Below, in pieces: positions 14,566 through 19,502 of a stretch of DNA of 20,972 bases. Both the position numbers and the translations under genes were made by a program. How positions within the stretch are numbered: the stretch's first letter is position 1; each line of letters opens with the position of its first letter. The stretch is taken from positions 1 through 20,972 of IMG/VR virus record IMGVR_UViG_3300035210_000098; one strand, given 5' to 3'. Source of the DNA: a virus. The notes under the pieces were generated by a model that saw nothing but the letters and a program-made list of their open reading frames with translations, ran no database searches and had not been told where the DNA came from.

Positions 14566-14598
14566 CCCCGGATCCCGGTGCTAAAGCGGGACCCGGGG
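14566..14598 (-). promoter_or_regulatory. GC-rich hairpin masking a start region
   Basis: CCCCGGATCCCG (14566-14577) pairs with CGGGACCCGGGG (14587-14598), 12 bp with one mismatch and a nine-base loop. On the minus-strand mRNA its end contains the GGGGG stretch that lies about 12 bases ahead of the 64-residue gene's ATG, so folding would hide it. The following sequence on that strand is A-rich rather than T-rich, so it is not a terminator there. On the plus strand it is followed by TTGCTTT, a weak terminator at best. Between this hairpin and 14710 there is no convincing gene. Confidence 0.5.
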
Positions 14599-14652
14599 TT
14601 GCTTTAAACGAGTGTAAATCCTGCACAACTACCTACCAACAACAAACAACCA

Positions 14653-14673
14653 GCCTGACTCCAAGGCTCAGGC
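14653..14673 (-). terminator. Possible weak terminator
   Basis: GCCTGA and TCAGGC form a six-base stem around a nine-base loop. On the minus strand the stem is followed by TGGTTGTTTGTTG, T-rich but interrupted. It lies after the 65-codon ORF. Weak evidence. Confidence 0.3.
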
Positions 14674-14709
14674 AAACCCCTGATCGGGCGACGTGTCCAA
14701 AGCCGCCCC

Positions 14710-14907
14710 TCACTCATCAGCATCACCCCCATCTTCCTTATCCGGCAGCGTACACCCTGCCGCTATCTCTGTAGCAGGCCAGGGTGCCTTATTCTGAAAC
14801 TCACACGCCCCAGACTTCGAACAATCAAAACATCGGTAAATTACCTGATCGCCATCGATCTTTCGCGGACCATTCTTCGCAGACCGTTGCCAATGCCGGG
14901 AGCTTAT
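14710..14907 (-). CDS. 65-codon Cys-rich ORF lacking a normal start codon (ATA)
   Basis: An open frame of 65 codons ends at TGA 14712-14710. Its protein has a CFDCSKSGAC zinc-knuckle-like motif at residues 26-35 and an acidic end (LPDKEDGGDADE). No ATG, GTG or TTG lies in frame after the previous stop. A perfect GGAGG SD sits seven bases before an ATA codon (14907-14905) whose last two bases are the first two of the TAA stop of the gene upstream. In the rest of this operon such junctions read ATGA. The simplest reading is that ATG mutated to ATA, with the neighbour's stop changed from TGA to TAA. It is then either started at ATA at low rate or silenced. Confidence 0.5.
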   Translation of the reverse strand: MSSRHWQRSAKNGPRKIDGDQVIYRCFDCSKSGACEFQNKAPWPATEIAAGCTLPDKEDGGDADE

Positions 14908-15122
14908 GCCAACACCTCCCGCCCCTTGGCGTCCATAGTCGCCGTTGATTCTTGGGAAGCGTCAGCCGCGGGCGCCGCCTGCTCAATACGGAGACAGCGG
15001 CACTGCATCGCCTTGCCCGCATGATATCCGGTAATCCCAGTCCCGTGGCAGTTTTTGCAGCCGTCCTTCGCAAAGACCGATTCACCTTTTACTGTTTTAA
15101 AAATCGTCCGACTGTACCGCAT
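14904..15122 (-). CDS. 72-residue zinc-knuckle protein (CxxCxGxG)
   Basis: The protein begins MRYSRTIFKTVKGESVFAKD and carries CKNCHGTGITGYHAGKAMQC at residues 22-41, ending CRC. That CxxCxGxG plus CxC arrangement resembles half of a DnaJ-type zinc finger. The C-terminal 25 residues are Ala/Ser/Glu-rich. SD GAGGAGG lies four bases before ATG 15122, inside the upstream gene, with which it overlaps by 34 bases. Function unknown. DNA or protein binding is an inference from the zinc motif. Confidence 0.75.
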   Translation of the reverse strand: MRYSRTIFKTVKGESVFAKDGCKNCHGTGITGYHAGKAMQCRCLRIEQAAPAADASQESTATMDAKGREVLA

Positions 15123-15463
15123 CCCGCCTCCTCGTTTAAACGCATCGCCATATTCATCTGCTCAGGTTCCACCGGCTTCTGACTTCTGGCTTCTGTCTCC
15201 TGCTTCATCGCCACTTTCCACTTCTCGATCCCAGACATCACAGACCTATACCAATCCAGGCAAGCCCTGCGAAACGCTTGCCGATCACCCTGAGCAATCC
15301 AGATAGCATCGATCTCCTGCTCCAGCCGGAAGATCTCATCGTACAGTTGCTTTTCGGAAACCTCCAGCCAGGCGAAAAACCCGGAGCACTCACCCGCGTC
15401 CTTGCATATCTGCGGGTAAACCTTCCGTTTAAAAAAATCTTCGTGCCAGTTGTATTCGGTCAT
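15089..15463 (-). CDS. 124-residue phage protein of unknown function
   Basis: From ATG 15463 the protein starts MTEYNWHEDFFKRKVYPQIC and is acidic and mostly helical: EVSEKQLYDEIFRLEQEID, then a Trp-rich piece (IWIAQGDRQAFRRACLDWY). No domain is recognised. A TTG three codons earlier is in frame, with only a weak GGACTGG-type SD ahead, so the start is uncertain by three codons. It overlaps the next gene by 34 bases, typical of compact phage early operons. The gap between its start and the gene upstream is small and contains a 7-bp inverted repeat (AAGCCGA/TCGGCTT, 15484-15505). Confidence 0.72.
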   Translation of the reverse strand: MTEYNWHEDFFKRKVYPQICKDAGECSGFFAWLEVSEKQLYDEIFRLEQEIDAIWIAQGDRQAFRRACLDWYRSVMSGIEKWKVAMKQETEARSQKPVEPEQMNMAMRLNEEAGCGTVGRFLKQ

Positions 15464-15524
15464 AATTTTCAAACCAGTCCGTCAAGCCGACTGCGCCTTC
15501 GGCTTGCGGCTTACGTCCGCGTTA

Positions 15525-15944
15525 TCATTTCGGAACGGTAATGCTGAATAGTTTGTCCCGTTCCCGTATTTTGTCCCAAAGAAGTTTATAGCATCCTACC
15601 GCTTGTTCGTCTACGAACCCGGCCTCTTGTAGCACACTGAACGCAAATTCGTTTGAGGACAGGCCATCTTCACAAAGTAGTCCGCTGCTTTCAGAACAAT
15701 GTTGCTGACACATGTCCATCAATGCAATAATCAAAGCAGTATTCCCGCGCTTCAATTCGTCTTGGTGTTTTGCGATCTCGGCAAGCTCGATGATCCTCTC
15801 CGAAAGTTCATAAGCGGCGTTAATGCCGTCAATCGCATTTTTCGGAACAATGGTCCCGACTGTTTCCGCTATCGCAGTCAAAAACTTATTCATTGATTTG
15901 TTGCTTCTCTGTAGGCGTTCAAATTCTCTGGCCTGCTCGCTCAT
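15525..15944 (-). CDS. 139-residue helical protein of unknown function
   Basis: From ATG 15944 the product begins MSEQAREFERLQRSNKSMNK. It has long helices, one low in charge (IIALMDMCQQHCSESSGLLC), and ends WDKIRERDKLFSITVPK. No family is recognised. It is richer in A+T than the flanking zinc-protein genes. It lies alone between two gaps and next to a structured stretch (15957-16271), so it could be a cargo gene. An ATG at 15956 is in frame, but its SD (GAGGA) is only two bases away, so 15944 is preferred. Confidence 0.65.
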   Translation of the reverse strand: MSEQAREFERLQRSNKSMNKFLTAIAETVGTIVPKNAIDGINAAYELSERIIELAEIAKHQDELKRGNTALIIALMDMCQQHCSESSGLLCEDGLSSNEFAFSVLQEAGFVDEQAVGCYKLLWDKIRERDKLFSITVPK

Positions 15945-16271
15945 AATCCCGTCCATTCCTCGGTCGGCTCAACTCGCCCCGTTAAATGTCCGGCCCCAAG
16001 TCGGTGAGGCCGGGTTGCAACTCGCGTTCTATGCCTGGGGGAAAGCCCCTTACTCACGGCATAGGGGATAAGTTCACATGCATCTTTGCCAGTTCCGACT
16101 AATTCAAGGTCGCTTCCATGCACTCCTGCGACGGCACACCGGATTCCTTATCCCTATCTGTGTGTGGTATTCTTTACCGACCGCCTGAATTGTCTCGCAT
16201 CAATGTTCTCACTCAGCTTTGAATTTTCCTTCTTGCAACAGGACGGTCGGTGTTTTTACAATTATAGGGCG
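15945..16271 (-). ncRNA. Candidate structured RNA between ssb and the 139-residue gene
   Basis: No convincing protein gene is seen in these 300-odd bases, but there are several inverted repeats: ACCGACCG/CGGTCGGT (16176-16183 with 16244-16251), CTTATCCCTA with TAGGGGATAAG (16147-16156 with 16062-16072), CTATGCC/GGCATAG (16029-16035 with 16058-16064) enclosing GGGG/CCCC, and CCGGCC/GGCCGG (15990-15995 with 16008-16013). The second and third pairs share bases and so compete. This density of stems on one strand suggests a folded RNA, in the sense of the operon. A fragment of a group II intron or a regulatory RNA are alternatives. I found no reverse transcriptase or domain V. Confidence 0.4.
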
Positions 16272-16673
16272 TCAAAACGGGATCGGCCCTTCATCCATAG
16301 GCGGCTCTTCTATGGGATACTGACTACCGGCCGCTTCCCCCTGCTTCTTCGGCATAAAATTCACAGCCGAAGCAATCAACTCATGCTTGGCTCTGGGCGC
16401 TCCAGACTCCTTCTCGCTCCATCTCCGCTGCCGTATGCGGCCCTCAACAAGCACGCCCTGCCCCTTGGTCAGATACTTCTGGCAGACATCTGCATATTTC
16501 CCGAAAACGATCACATCCAGGTAGCAGACCTCATCTTTTGTCTCGTCTCCCTGCTTATACTTGTGGTTCATCGCGATCCCAAACGTGCAGATCGCCGTCC
16601 CGCTCGGCGTATACCTCGTCTCCGGATCCCGCGTAAGGTTGCCCAGTCCGATGAATTTGTTATAGCTGTTCAT
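16272..16673 (-). CDS. ssb: Single-stranded DNA-binding protein
   Basis: From ATG 16673 the 133-residue protein starts MNSYNKFIGLGNLTRDPETR and has the SSB OB-fold pattern: LxRDPExRYTPSG at residues 13-26, CTFGIAMNHKY, then VCYLDVIVFGKYADVCQKYL and GQGVLVEGRIRQRRW. The acidic tail ends MDEGPIPF, the conserved C-terminal peptide that recruits replication proteins. A TTG further upstream is in frame but the ATG has a GGAGGG SD six bases upstream. It overlaps the end of the 55-residue gene by 14 bases. It protects single-stranded DNA during phage replication. Confidence 0.95.
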   Translation of the reverse strand: MNSYNKFIGLGNLTRDPETRYTPSGTAICTFGIAMNHKYKQGDETKDEVCYLDVIVFGKYADVCQKYLTKGQGVLVEGRIRQRRWSEKESGAPRAKHELIASAVNFMPKKQGEAAGSQYPIEEPPMDEGPIPF

Positions 16674-16827
16674 GTTTGCCCTCCGCAACCGCCTCTTTCA
16701 GTTCCTTCTCCGTCTTGTTCAAATCCTCTTTAATCGCCTGCGTCAGGTGAGTAAGCACCCGCAGCGGCCCATCCATGGCCTGAATAAGATTTTTTGTAGT
16801 ATCGAGTCTCTGACATTTTCCGCACAT
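16660..16827 (-). CDS. 55-residue protein with CxxC start
   Basis: This small ORF starts ATG TGC GGA AAA TGT, giving MCGKCQRLDTTKNLIQAMDG, with a CxxC pair at residues 2-5. The rest is a charged helix with many Lys/Glu (EDLNKTEKELKEAVAEGK). It ends 14 bases into ssb and contains the ssb SD, so the two are coupled. SD GGGGGCG lies upstream. No known family. The overlap with ssb and a good start support a real gene. Confidence 0.72.
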   Translation of the reverse strand: MCGKCQRLDTTKNLIQAMDGPLRVLTHLTQAIKEDLNKTEKELKEAVAEGKHEQL

Positions 16828-16839
16828 ACACGCCCCCGC

Positions 16840-17529
16840 CTATACGCTTTTCCGCTTCACAATCGCCCGGATCGTGCTCGGATGCCACGTTCCGCCCTGT
16901 TTTGTCGGTACCATCCTGGCATTCAAAATAGTTGCGATACCCTTCATCGTCTCACCACGTCCATCGCGAAGCAGTATCTCGTTCACAATCTCCATCTCCT
17001 CCGGAACCTCTACCAGCTGCCCATCAACTTCCCGGTAGCCAAGGGGCACCGTGCCCACCTTTTTCCCTGCCGATCGCATCACGCCCAGGGCCTCGCGTGT
17101 GCGCTGTGAAATTCTGCGCGGCTCGAATTCTGCCACGGCCAGGAGCATGCTGAACATCATCCTGCCGGCAGCGTCGTTCACGTTCAAAATCCCGCCGGTA
17201 TCGATCACATGCAGCTCAATCCCCCGGGCCTTCAACCAGTCCGCAGTCTCCAGCCCGTCCTGAACATTGCGGAAAATCCGGTCAACCTTCGCGCCGATCA
17301 CGTGCTGTACCTTCTTCTCTTTAATCAGCGCAAGGATCCTCGAGCCGCCCGGCCGCTCAAAGAACGGAACCTTCAAAGCAGACGTCTCGTCAGCCACAAC
17401 ATCGATCAGATCCAGACCCTGCATCTTCGCATAGGCCTTGATCGTCTCCGGCTGAGCCGCAAGGCTGTTCGCCTGCTTCTCCTTGTCCGTCGAAACCCGT
17501 ATATATCCGATTGCCTTGTTAAGCAGCAT
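16840..17529 (-). CDS. Serine recombinase (resolvase family)
   Basis: The 229-residue protein has a full resolvase catalytic domain: KAIGYIRVSTDKEKQANSL with catalytic Ser at about residue 13, then VDRIFRNVQD with the DRxxR motif at about 82-86, and the long helix AEFEPRRISQRTREAL at about 134-149. A recombinase-type domain follows (GYREVDGQLVEVPEEMEIV, then IATILNARMVPTKQGGTWHP), but there is no large zinc-ribbon or coiled-coil domain. It is thus intermediate between a small resolvase (about 185) and a large integrase (over 450). It is a second site-specific recombinase beside the tyrosine integrase. It overlaps the upstream gene by 11 bases. Its role may be excision, dimer resolution or inversion. 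Confidence 0.9.
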   Translation of the reverse strand: MLLNKAIGYIRVSTDKEKQANSLAAQPETIKAYAKMQGLDLIDVVADETSALKVPFFERPGGSRILALIKEKKVQHVIGAKVDRIFRNVQDGLETADWLKARGIELHVIDTGGILNVNDAAGRMMFSMLLAVAEFEPRRISQRTREALGVMRSAGKKVGTVPLGYREVDGQLVEVPEEMEIVNEILLRDGRGETMKGIATILNARMVPTKQGGTWHPSTIRAIVKRKSV

Positions 17530-17731
17530 CTTGCCTTTCTCCGTGTCTCCGTGCCTCCGTGGTGGATCCCATCCTCGGCACTTCCCCCGCCCCTATGCCC
17601 AGCGAAAGCTGCTCGCTGTTAAACTCCCGGGTCCTGCGCTCAAGCTCAGCCTGAGAAATCCTGCCCTCAATCTTCGACATCACCAACTCATGAAAATATC
17701 TAGTAGTACGCATACGTTCTGCAAGGCCCAT
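17519..17731 (-). CDS. 70-residue protein with repeat-derived C-terminus
   Basis: ATG 17731 has a GGAGGTGGATC SD six bases upstream. The product begins MGLAERMRTTRYFHELVMSK and continues with a charged helix (ISQAELERRTREFNSEQLSL). The last 20 residues (about MGSTTEARRHGERQDAA) are encoded by a tandem repeat of ACGGAG-type units. This TTEARRHGER tail is, as I recall, common in unrelated proteins because of that repeat. Longer in-frame starts (17812, 17758) lack SDs. It overlaps the 63-residue gene by 32 bases and the recombinase start by 11. Function unknown. Confidence 0.65.
   Translation of the reverse strand: MGLAERMRTTRYFHELVMSKIEGRISQAELERRTREFNSEQLSLGIGAGEVPRMGSTTEARRHGERQDAA
17536..17563 (-). 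repeat. Tandem CTCCGTG repeat (three copies)
   Basis: CTCCGTG occurs at 17539-17545, 17547-17553 and 17555-17561, at exact eight-base spacing, on the plus strand. It lies at the 3' end of a gene and just before the recombinase start, whose SD (AGAAAGG) is its last part. It resembles, from memory, a dispersed chromosomal repeat with units like ACGGAGGC and ACGGAGAC. Confidence 0.7.
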
Positions 17732-17891
17732 GATCCACCTCCGTACAATTCGTATCATCCACTCCCAAAGCAACCCGAAGAAATTTTTCAAAGGTAACGA
17801 CCTTTCTGTCAACCATCAAAACATCATTGTTATGGCACAGCGCCCGGTACGTGTTCCCTACGCGGTCAAGGTCAGCATCAGGTATCTTCAT
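17700..17891 (-). CDS. 63-residue small protein of unknown function
   Basis: From ATG 17891 with SD GGAGG six bases upstream, the product starts MKIPDADLDRVGNTYRALCH and ends CRTYAYY. It has a helical segment with VTFEKFLRVALGVDD and three Cys scattered through it, not arranged as a zinc knuckle. A GTG one codon earlier is possible. It follows the single-TM gene (stop at 17897-17895) with a two-base gap and overlaps the 70-residue gene. No family recognised. Confidence 0.68.
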   Translation of the reverse strand: MKIPDADLDRVGNTYRALCHNNDVLMVDRKVVTFEKFLRVALGVDDTNCTEVDHGPCRTYAYY

Positions 17892-17894
17892 CAC

Positions 17895-18200
17895 CTACCT
17901 CCGCACGCTCGAAACAGAGGCTGCCCGTGCCGCATCCATACTCGGAGCCGGATACACCAGTGCAATACGCCCGTCCTCGCGGTTGCGAAACTGAATCGAG
18001 TAGCCGTTGCTTTTCAGGTTCATGTTCATGTCCACGACAGCCGCCATCCGCGCCTCTTCCTTCGCCATCGCCGTTGTCTGGTGCAGCCCCACGTTATACC
18101 CGAGCAAAAGCACCAGGCAAACCATCACAAACATCATCATGCCCCTGCCGATTCTGTCCGTCTCTTTCCGCATCATATCCTTGGTTCTCCATTTCAGCAT
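17895..18200 (-). CDS. Single-TM small membrane protein
   Basis: The 101-residue protein starts MLKWRTKDMMRKETDRIGRG, a basic lead, then a membrane segment at about 21-38 (MMMFVMVCLVLLLGYNVG). The remaining 60 residues are soluble and probably periplasmic by the positive-inside rule. It overlaps the upstream gene by seven bases, with SD GGAGGGCG six bases before ATG. Function not known. In this operon it could be a superinfection-exclusion or lysis-timing protein, but there is no motif for either. Confidence 0.75.
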   Translation of the reverse strand: MLKWRTKDMMRKETDRIGRGMMMFVMVCLVLLLGYNVGLHQTTAMAKEEARMAAVVDMNMNLKSNGYSIQFRNREDGRIALVYPAPSMDAARAASVSSVRR

Positions 18201-18436
18201 ACGCCCTCCTCAATCTTCACCATGATAGTGGACTTACACCAACAGTTTCTCATTTCCAGGTCATCAAACTTTCGTTTCCCGTCCAGCGTACCGTGCCAGA
18301 CCCCGCAGTGTTGCAGCTTCAACCATTCAGACAAAGAGTACACGGCCCCGCATGCGCATTCTTTCGGAAACTGCCCAGGCAGGTACGTTGTCTTTTTCTT
18401 GACTCTTGCTCCCCGATCCATGCCCCCGTTGTTCAC
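18194..18436 (-). CDS. 80-residue Cys-rich putative zinc protein
   Basis: The protein from GTG 18436 reads MNNGGMDRGARVKKKTTYLP and then ECACGAVYSLSEWLKLQHCG and CWCKSTIMVKIEEGVC. Cys pairs at about residues 27-29 and 66-68 and a central Cys fit a treble-clef or zinc-binding fold. SD GGAGGA is seven bases upstream. The GTG overlaps the TGA of the preceding gene as GTGA. Basic N-terminal region suggests nucleic-acid contact, which is inference. Confidence 0.75.
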   Translation of the reverse strand: MNNGGMDRGARVKKKTTYLPGQFPKECACGAVYSLSEWLKLQHCGVWHGTLDGKRKFDDLEMRNCWCKSTIMVKIEEGVC

Positions 18437-18717
18437 GCTGCCGTCCTCCTGCCAATAGCCGCAGGCTTCACCCTTTGATGAATCAGCTTGATGCTGCGTT
18501 CAAGGTTTCCGGCCAGGATCCTCCGCTGCTCTTCCTTTTCGTCCCGGTCCAGCCGATCTTTCCAAAAGCGCTCCCGAAGGTGCAGCTCCACCAGCTCCCG
18601 GTCAAAGATCATCGGCTTGCCGATTCCCCCCATCTCACGCGCATACCGTTTAATGTAGGCATCGTTCAGATGGTATTCAGTTTTTAGCATCTGTTTCGTC
18701 AGCGTCTCCAGAGCCAT
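18433..18717 (-). CDS. 94-residue helical basic protein, unknown function
   Basis: From ATG 18717, the product starts MALETLTKQMLKTEYHLNDA and is highly charged, with a region DRELVELHLRERFWKDRLDR and RRILAGNLERSIKLIHQRVK. No family recognised. The stop of the regulator upstream (18719-18717) shares bases with this ATG (TGATG), and a GTG one codon earlier overlaps as GTGA. SD is a weak GGGACGG. High Arg/Lys/Glu content is typical of small early phage proteins. Confidence 0.72.
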   Translation of the reverse strand: MALETLTKQMLKTEYHLNDAYIKRYAREMGGIGKPMIFDRELVELHLRERFWKDRLDRDEKEEQRRILAGNLERSIKLIHQRVKPAAIGRRTAA

Positions 18718-19196
18718 CACTTCACCGTCCCTTTAAGCACATAGAGATAGCCCACCAGCTTCTTCGTAGCCTGCCAGACCTCTTCTTCCATCTGCGCAAT
18801 GTCCTTTTGCGAAATCCTAGAGTGAGCCGTAATTTCGTTGTGGCACGCCAAAACGTCCCCGCATTCCTTCATGGCGATCAGCAGTTCTTTTTGGAGGTCA
18901 GAGGTTGTCTTGCTTTGGAGGTTCGGAAGGGTAATGGCAATGCGCCCAAAATGATTGTCCAGATGATCCAGCGGAGCCAGCGCATCTTCCTTTGGACGCC
19001 CAAGGATAAGGCAAGACTCAATGTATTGCTTAAGGATGTCCACCGGGTTCCGCGCGCCGGAGTCAGTAGGGCTTTCAGAGGGCTCCGTCCACTTGTACAC
19101 CGTGCTCCCGGCCAAAGACAGGCGCGTCGCGATCTCCTTGATCATCGATGTCCCCTGCTCTCCTGCGGCACGCTTCAAAGCTTCATGGGATTTCAT
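18717..19196 (-). CDS. CII-like regulator (CP76 family)
   Basis: The 159-residue protein has an N-terminal DNA-binding domain: MKSHEALKRAAGEQGTSMIK, then IATRLSLAGSTVYKWTEPS, a helix-turn-helix-like segment at about residues 20-45. The next part (TDSGARNPVDILKQYIESCL, then PKEDALAPLDHLDNHFG) fits the CP76/CII-like phage regulator family as I know it. The C-terminal half is a helical segment (KELLIAMKECGDVLACHNEI). It is the first gene of the early operon and has SD GGAGG. A regulator here would act in the lysis/lysogeny decision, perhaps by activating the repressor or the integrase. The leader in front has a terminator-like hairpin. Confidence 0.82.
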   Translation of the reverse strand: MKSHEALKRAAGEQGTSMIKEIATRLSLAGSTVYKWTEPSESPTDSGARNPVDILKQYIESCLILGRPKEDALAPLDHLDNHFGRIAITLPNLQSKTTSDLQKELLIAMKECGDVLACHNEITAHSRISQKDIAQMEEEVWQATKKLVGYLYVLKGTVK

Positions 19197-19209
19197 AAGA
19201 ACCTCCGAT

Positions 19210-19303
19210 AAAAAAAGTTAGCCCCTCGATCCGTTTGGGCTCTGGGTGATTAGCGTATGGGGATACGGCAAAGCAGAGAGGACCCAGAACGAACCGAGGG
19301 GCT
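19210..19303 (-). terminator. Leader hairpin with T7 tract (attenuator candidate)
   Basis: In minus-strand sense, AGCCCCTCG (19303-19295) pairs with CGAGGGGCT (19228-19220), with additional pairing inside (CGTT, CTGGGT/ACCCAG), and the apical part holds CGTATCCCCATACG, a small perfect hairpin. Seven Ts (19216-19210) follow. The SD of the CP76-like gene starts three bases after the T tract. A complete terminator in the leader, with the gene directly behind it, is the form of a conditional terminator. Confidence 0.75.
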
Positions 19304-19400
19304 GCTTTCCAGCACGCGAACGCGCTGAAACTTTATAAACTATCGTCGATGTTATAGTGGCGAAATTGCTTGTTGCTTGATATGCTTTGCGTGTCCCCAT
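19218..19400 (-). CDS. Leaderless 60-codon leader ORF
   Basis: An ATG at 19400 lies 8 bases past the -10 box, so it would be at or one base from the transcript 5' end. It opens a frame of 60 codons (MGTRKAYQATSNFATITSTI and on) which runs through the hairpin and stops with TAA at 19220-19218, at the 3' base of the terminator stem. There is no SD. The content is Ser/Thr/Arg/Pro-rich and not obviously a folded protein. If translated, the ribosome would keep the terminator stem open. Whether it is translated is not shown by the sequence, and the open frame could be chance. Confidence 0.4.
   Translation of the reverse strand: MGTRKAYQATSNFATITSTIVYKVSARSRAGKQPLGSFWVLSALPYPHTLITQSPNGSRG
19310..19327 (-). 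promoter_or_regulatory. UUCG-capped hairpin in the early leader
   Basis: CAGCGCG TTCG CGTGCTG (minus sense) forms a 7-bp stem with one G-U pair and a UUCG loop, very stable in RNA. It is seven bases ahead of the terminator hairpin. Two tandem hairpins at the 5' end recall the put antitermination RNA of phage HK022, which is only an analogy. Confidence 0.45.
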
Positions 19401-19415
19401 GGGAGCGAATATACC
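19387..19415 (+). promoter_or_regulatory. Possible repressor promoter
   Basis: TTGCGT (19387-19392), a 17-base spacer and TATACC (19410-19415) on the plus strand. It overlaps the early promoter's -10 back to back, as in many phage switches. Match to consensus is moderate. Confidence 0.35.
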
Positions 19416-19436
19416 AATAAACGATATATCTGTCAA
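19408..19436 (-). promoter_or_regulatory. Early operon promoter
   Basis: TTGACA (19436-19431), a 17-base spacer and TATATT (19413-19408) on the minus strand form a near-consensus sigma70 promoter. Transcription should begin at about 19401-19400. It drives the operon from the CP76-like regulator onwards and is placed where the repressor is expected to bind. ATATA/TATAT half-sites flank the spacer and may be operator parts. Confidence 0.85.
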
Positions 19437-19502
19437 GCCTTTTTTATGTTTTTTGTAAAGCAGCAATTTTAAATGATTTTCTACTACTTTTTGTGAGGTT
19501 AT

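Noticed and set aside
14825-15085. 86-codon minus-strand ORF overlapping the 72-residue zinc-knuckle gene
   Set aside because: Arg-rich shadow frame with no SD, while the overlapping genes have SDs and Cys motifs.
15941-16123. 60-codon minus-strand ORF starting MHGSDLELVG
   Set aside because: Start is only three bases from the AGGAG stretch, the Arg-rich C-terminal part falls in paired RNA-like sequence, and it runs into the next gene. It may be real but evidence is too thin.
15945-16271. Intact group II intron
   Set aside because: A few segments look like parts of domain I, but no domain V, no reverse transcriptase and no clear boundaries are present. Kept only as an alternative for the structured stretch.
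16672-17109. 145-codon plus-strand ORF opposite the serine recombinase
   Set aside because: Antisense to a recombinase with all catalytic motifs, and to the 55-residue gene. No SD and His/Pro/Arg-rich composition.
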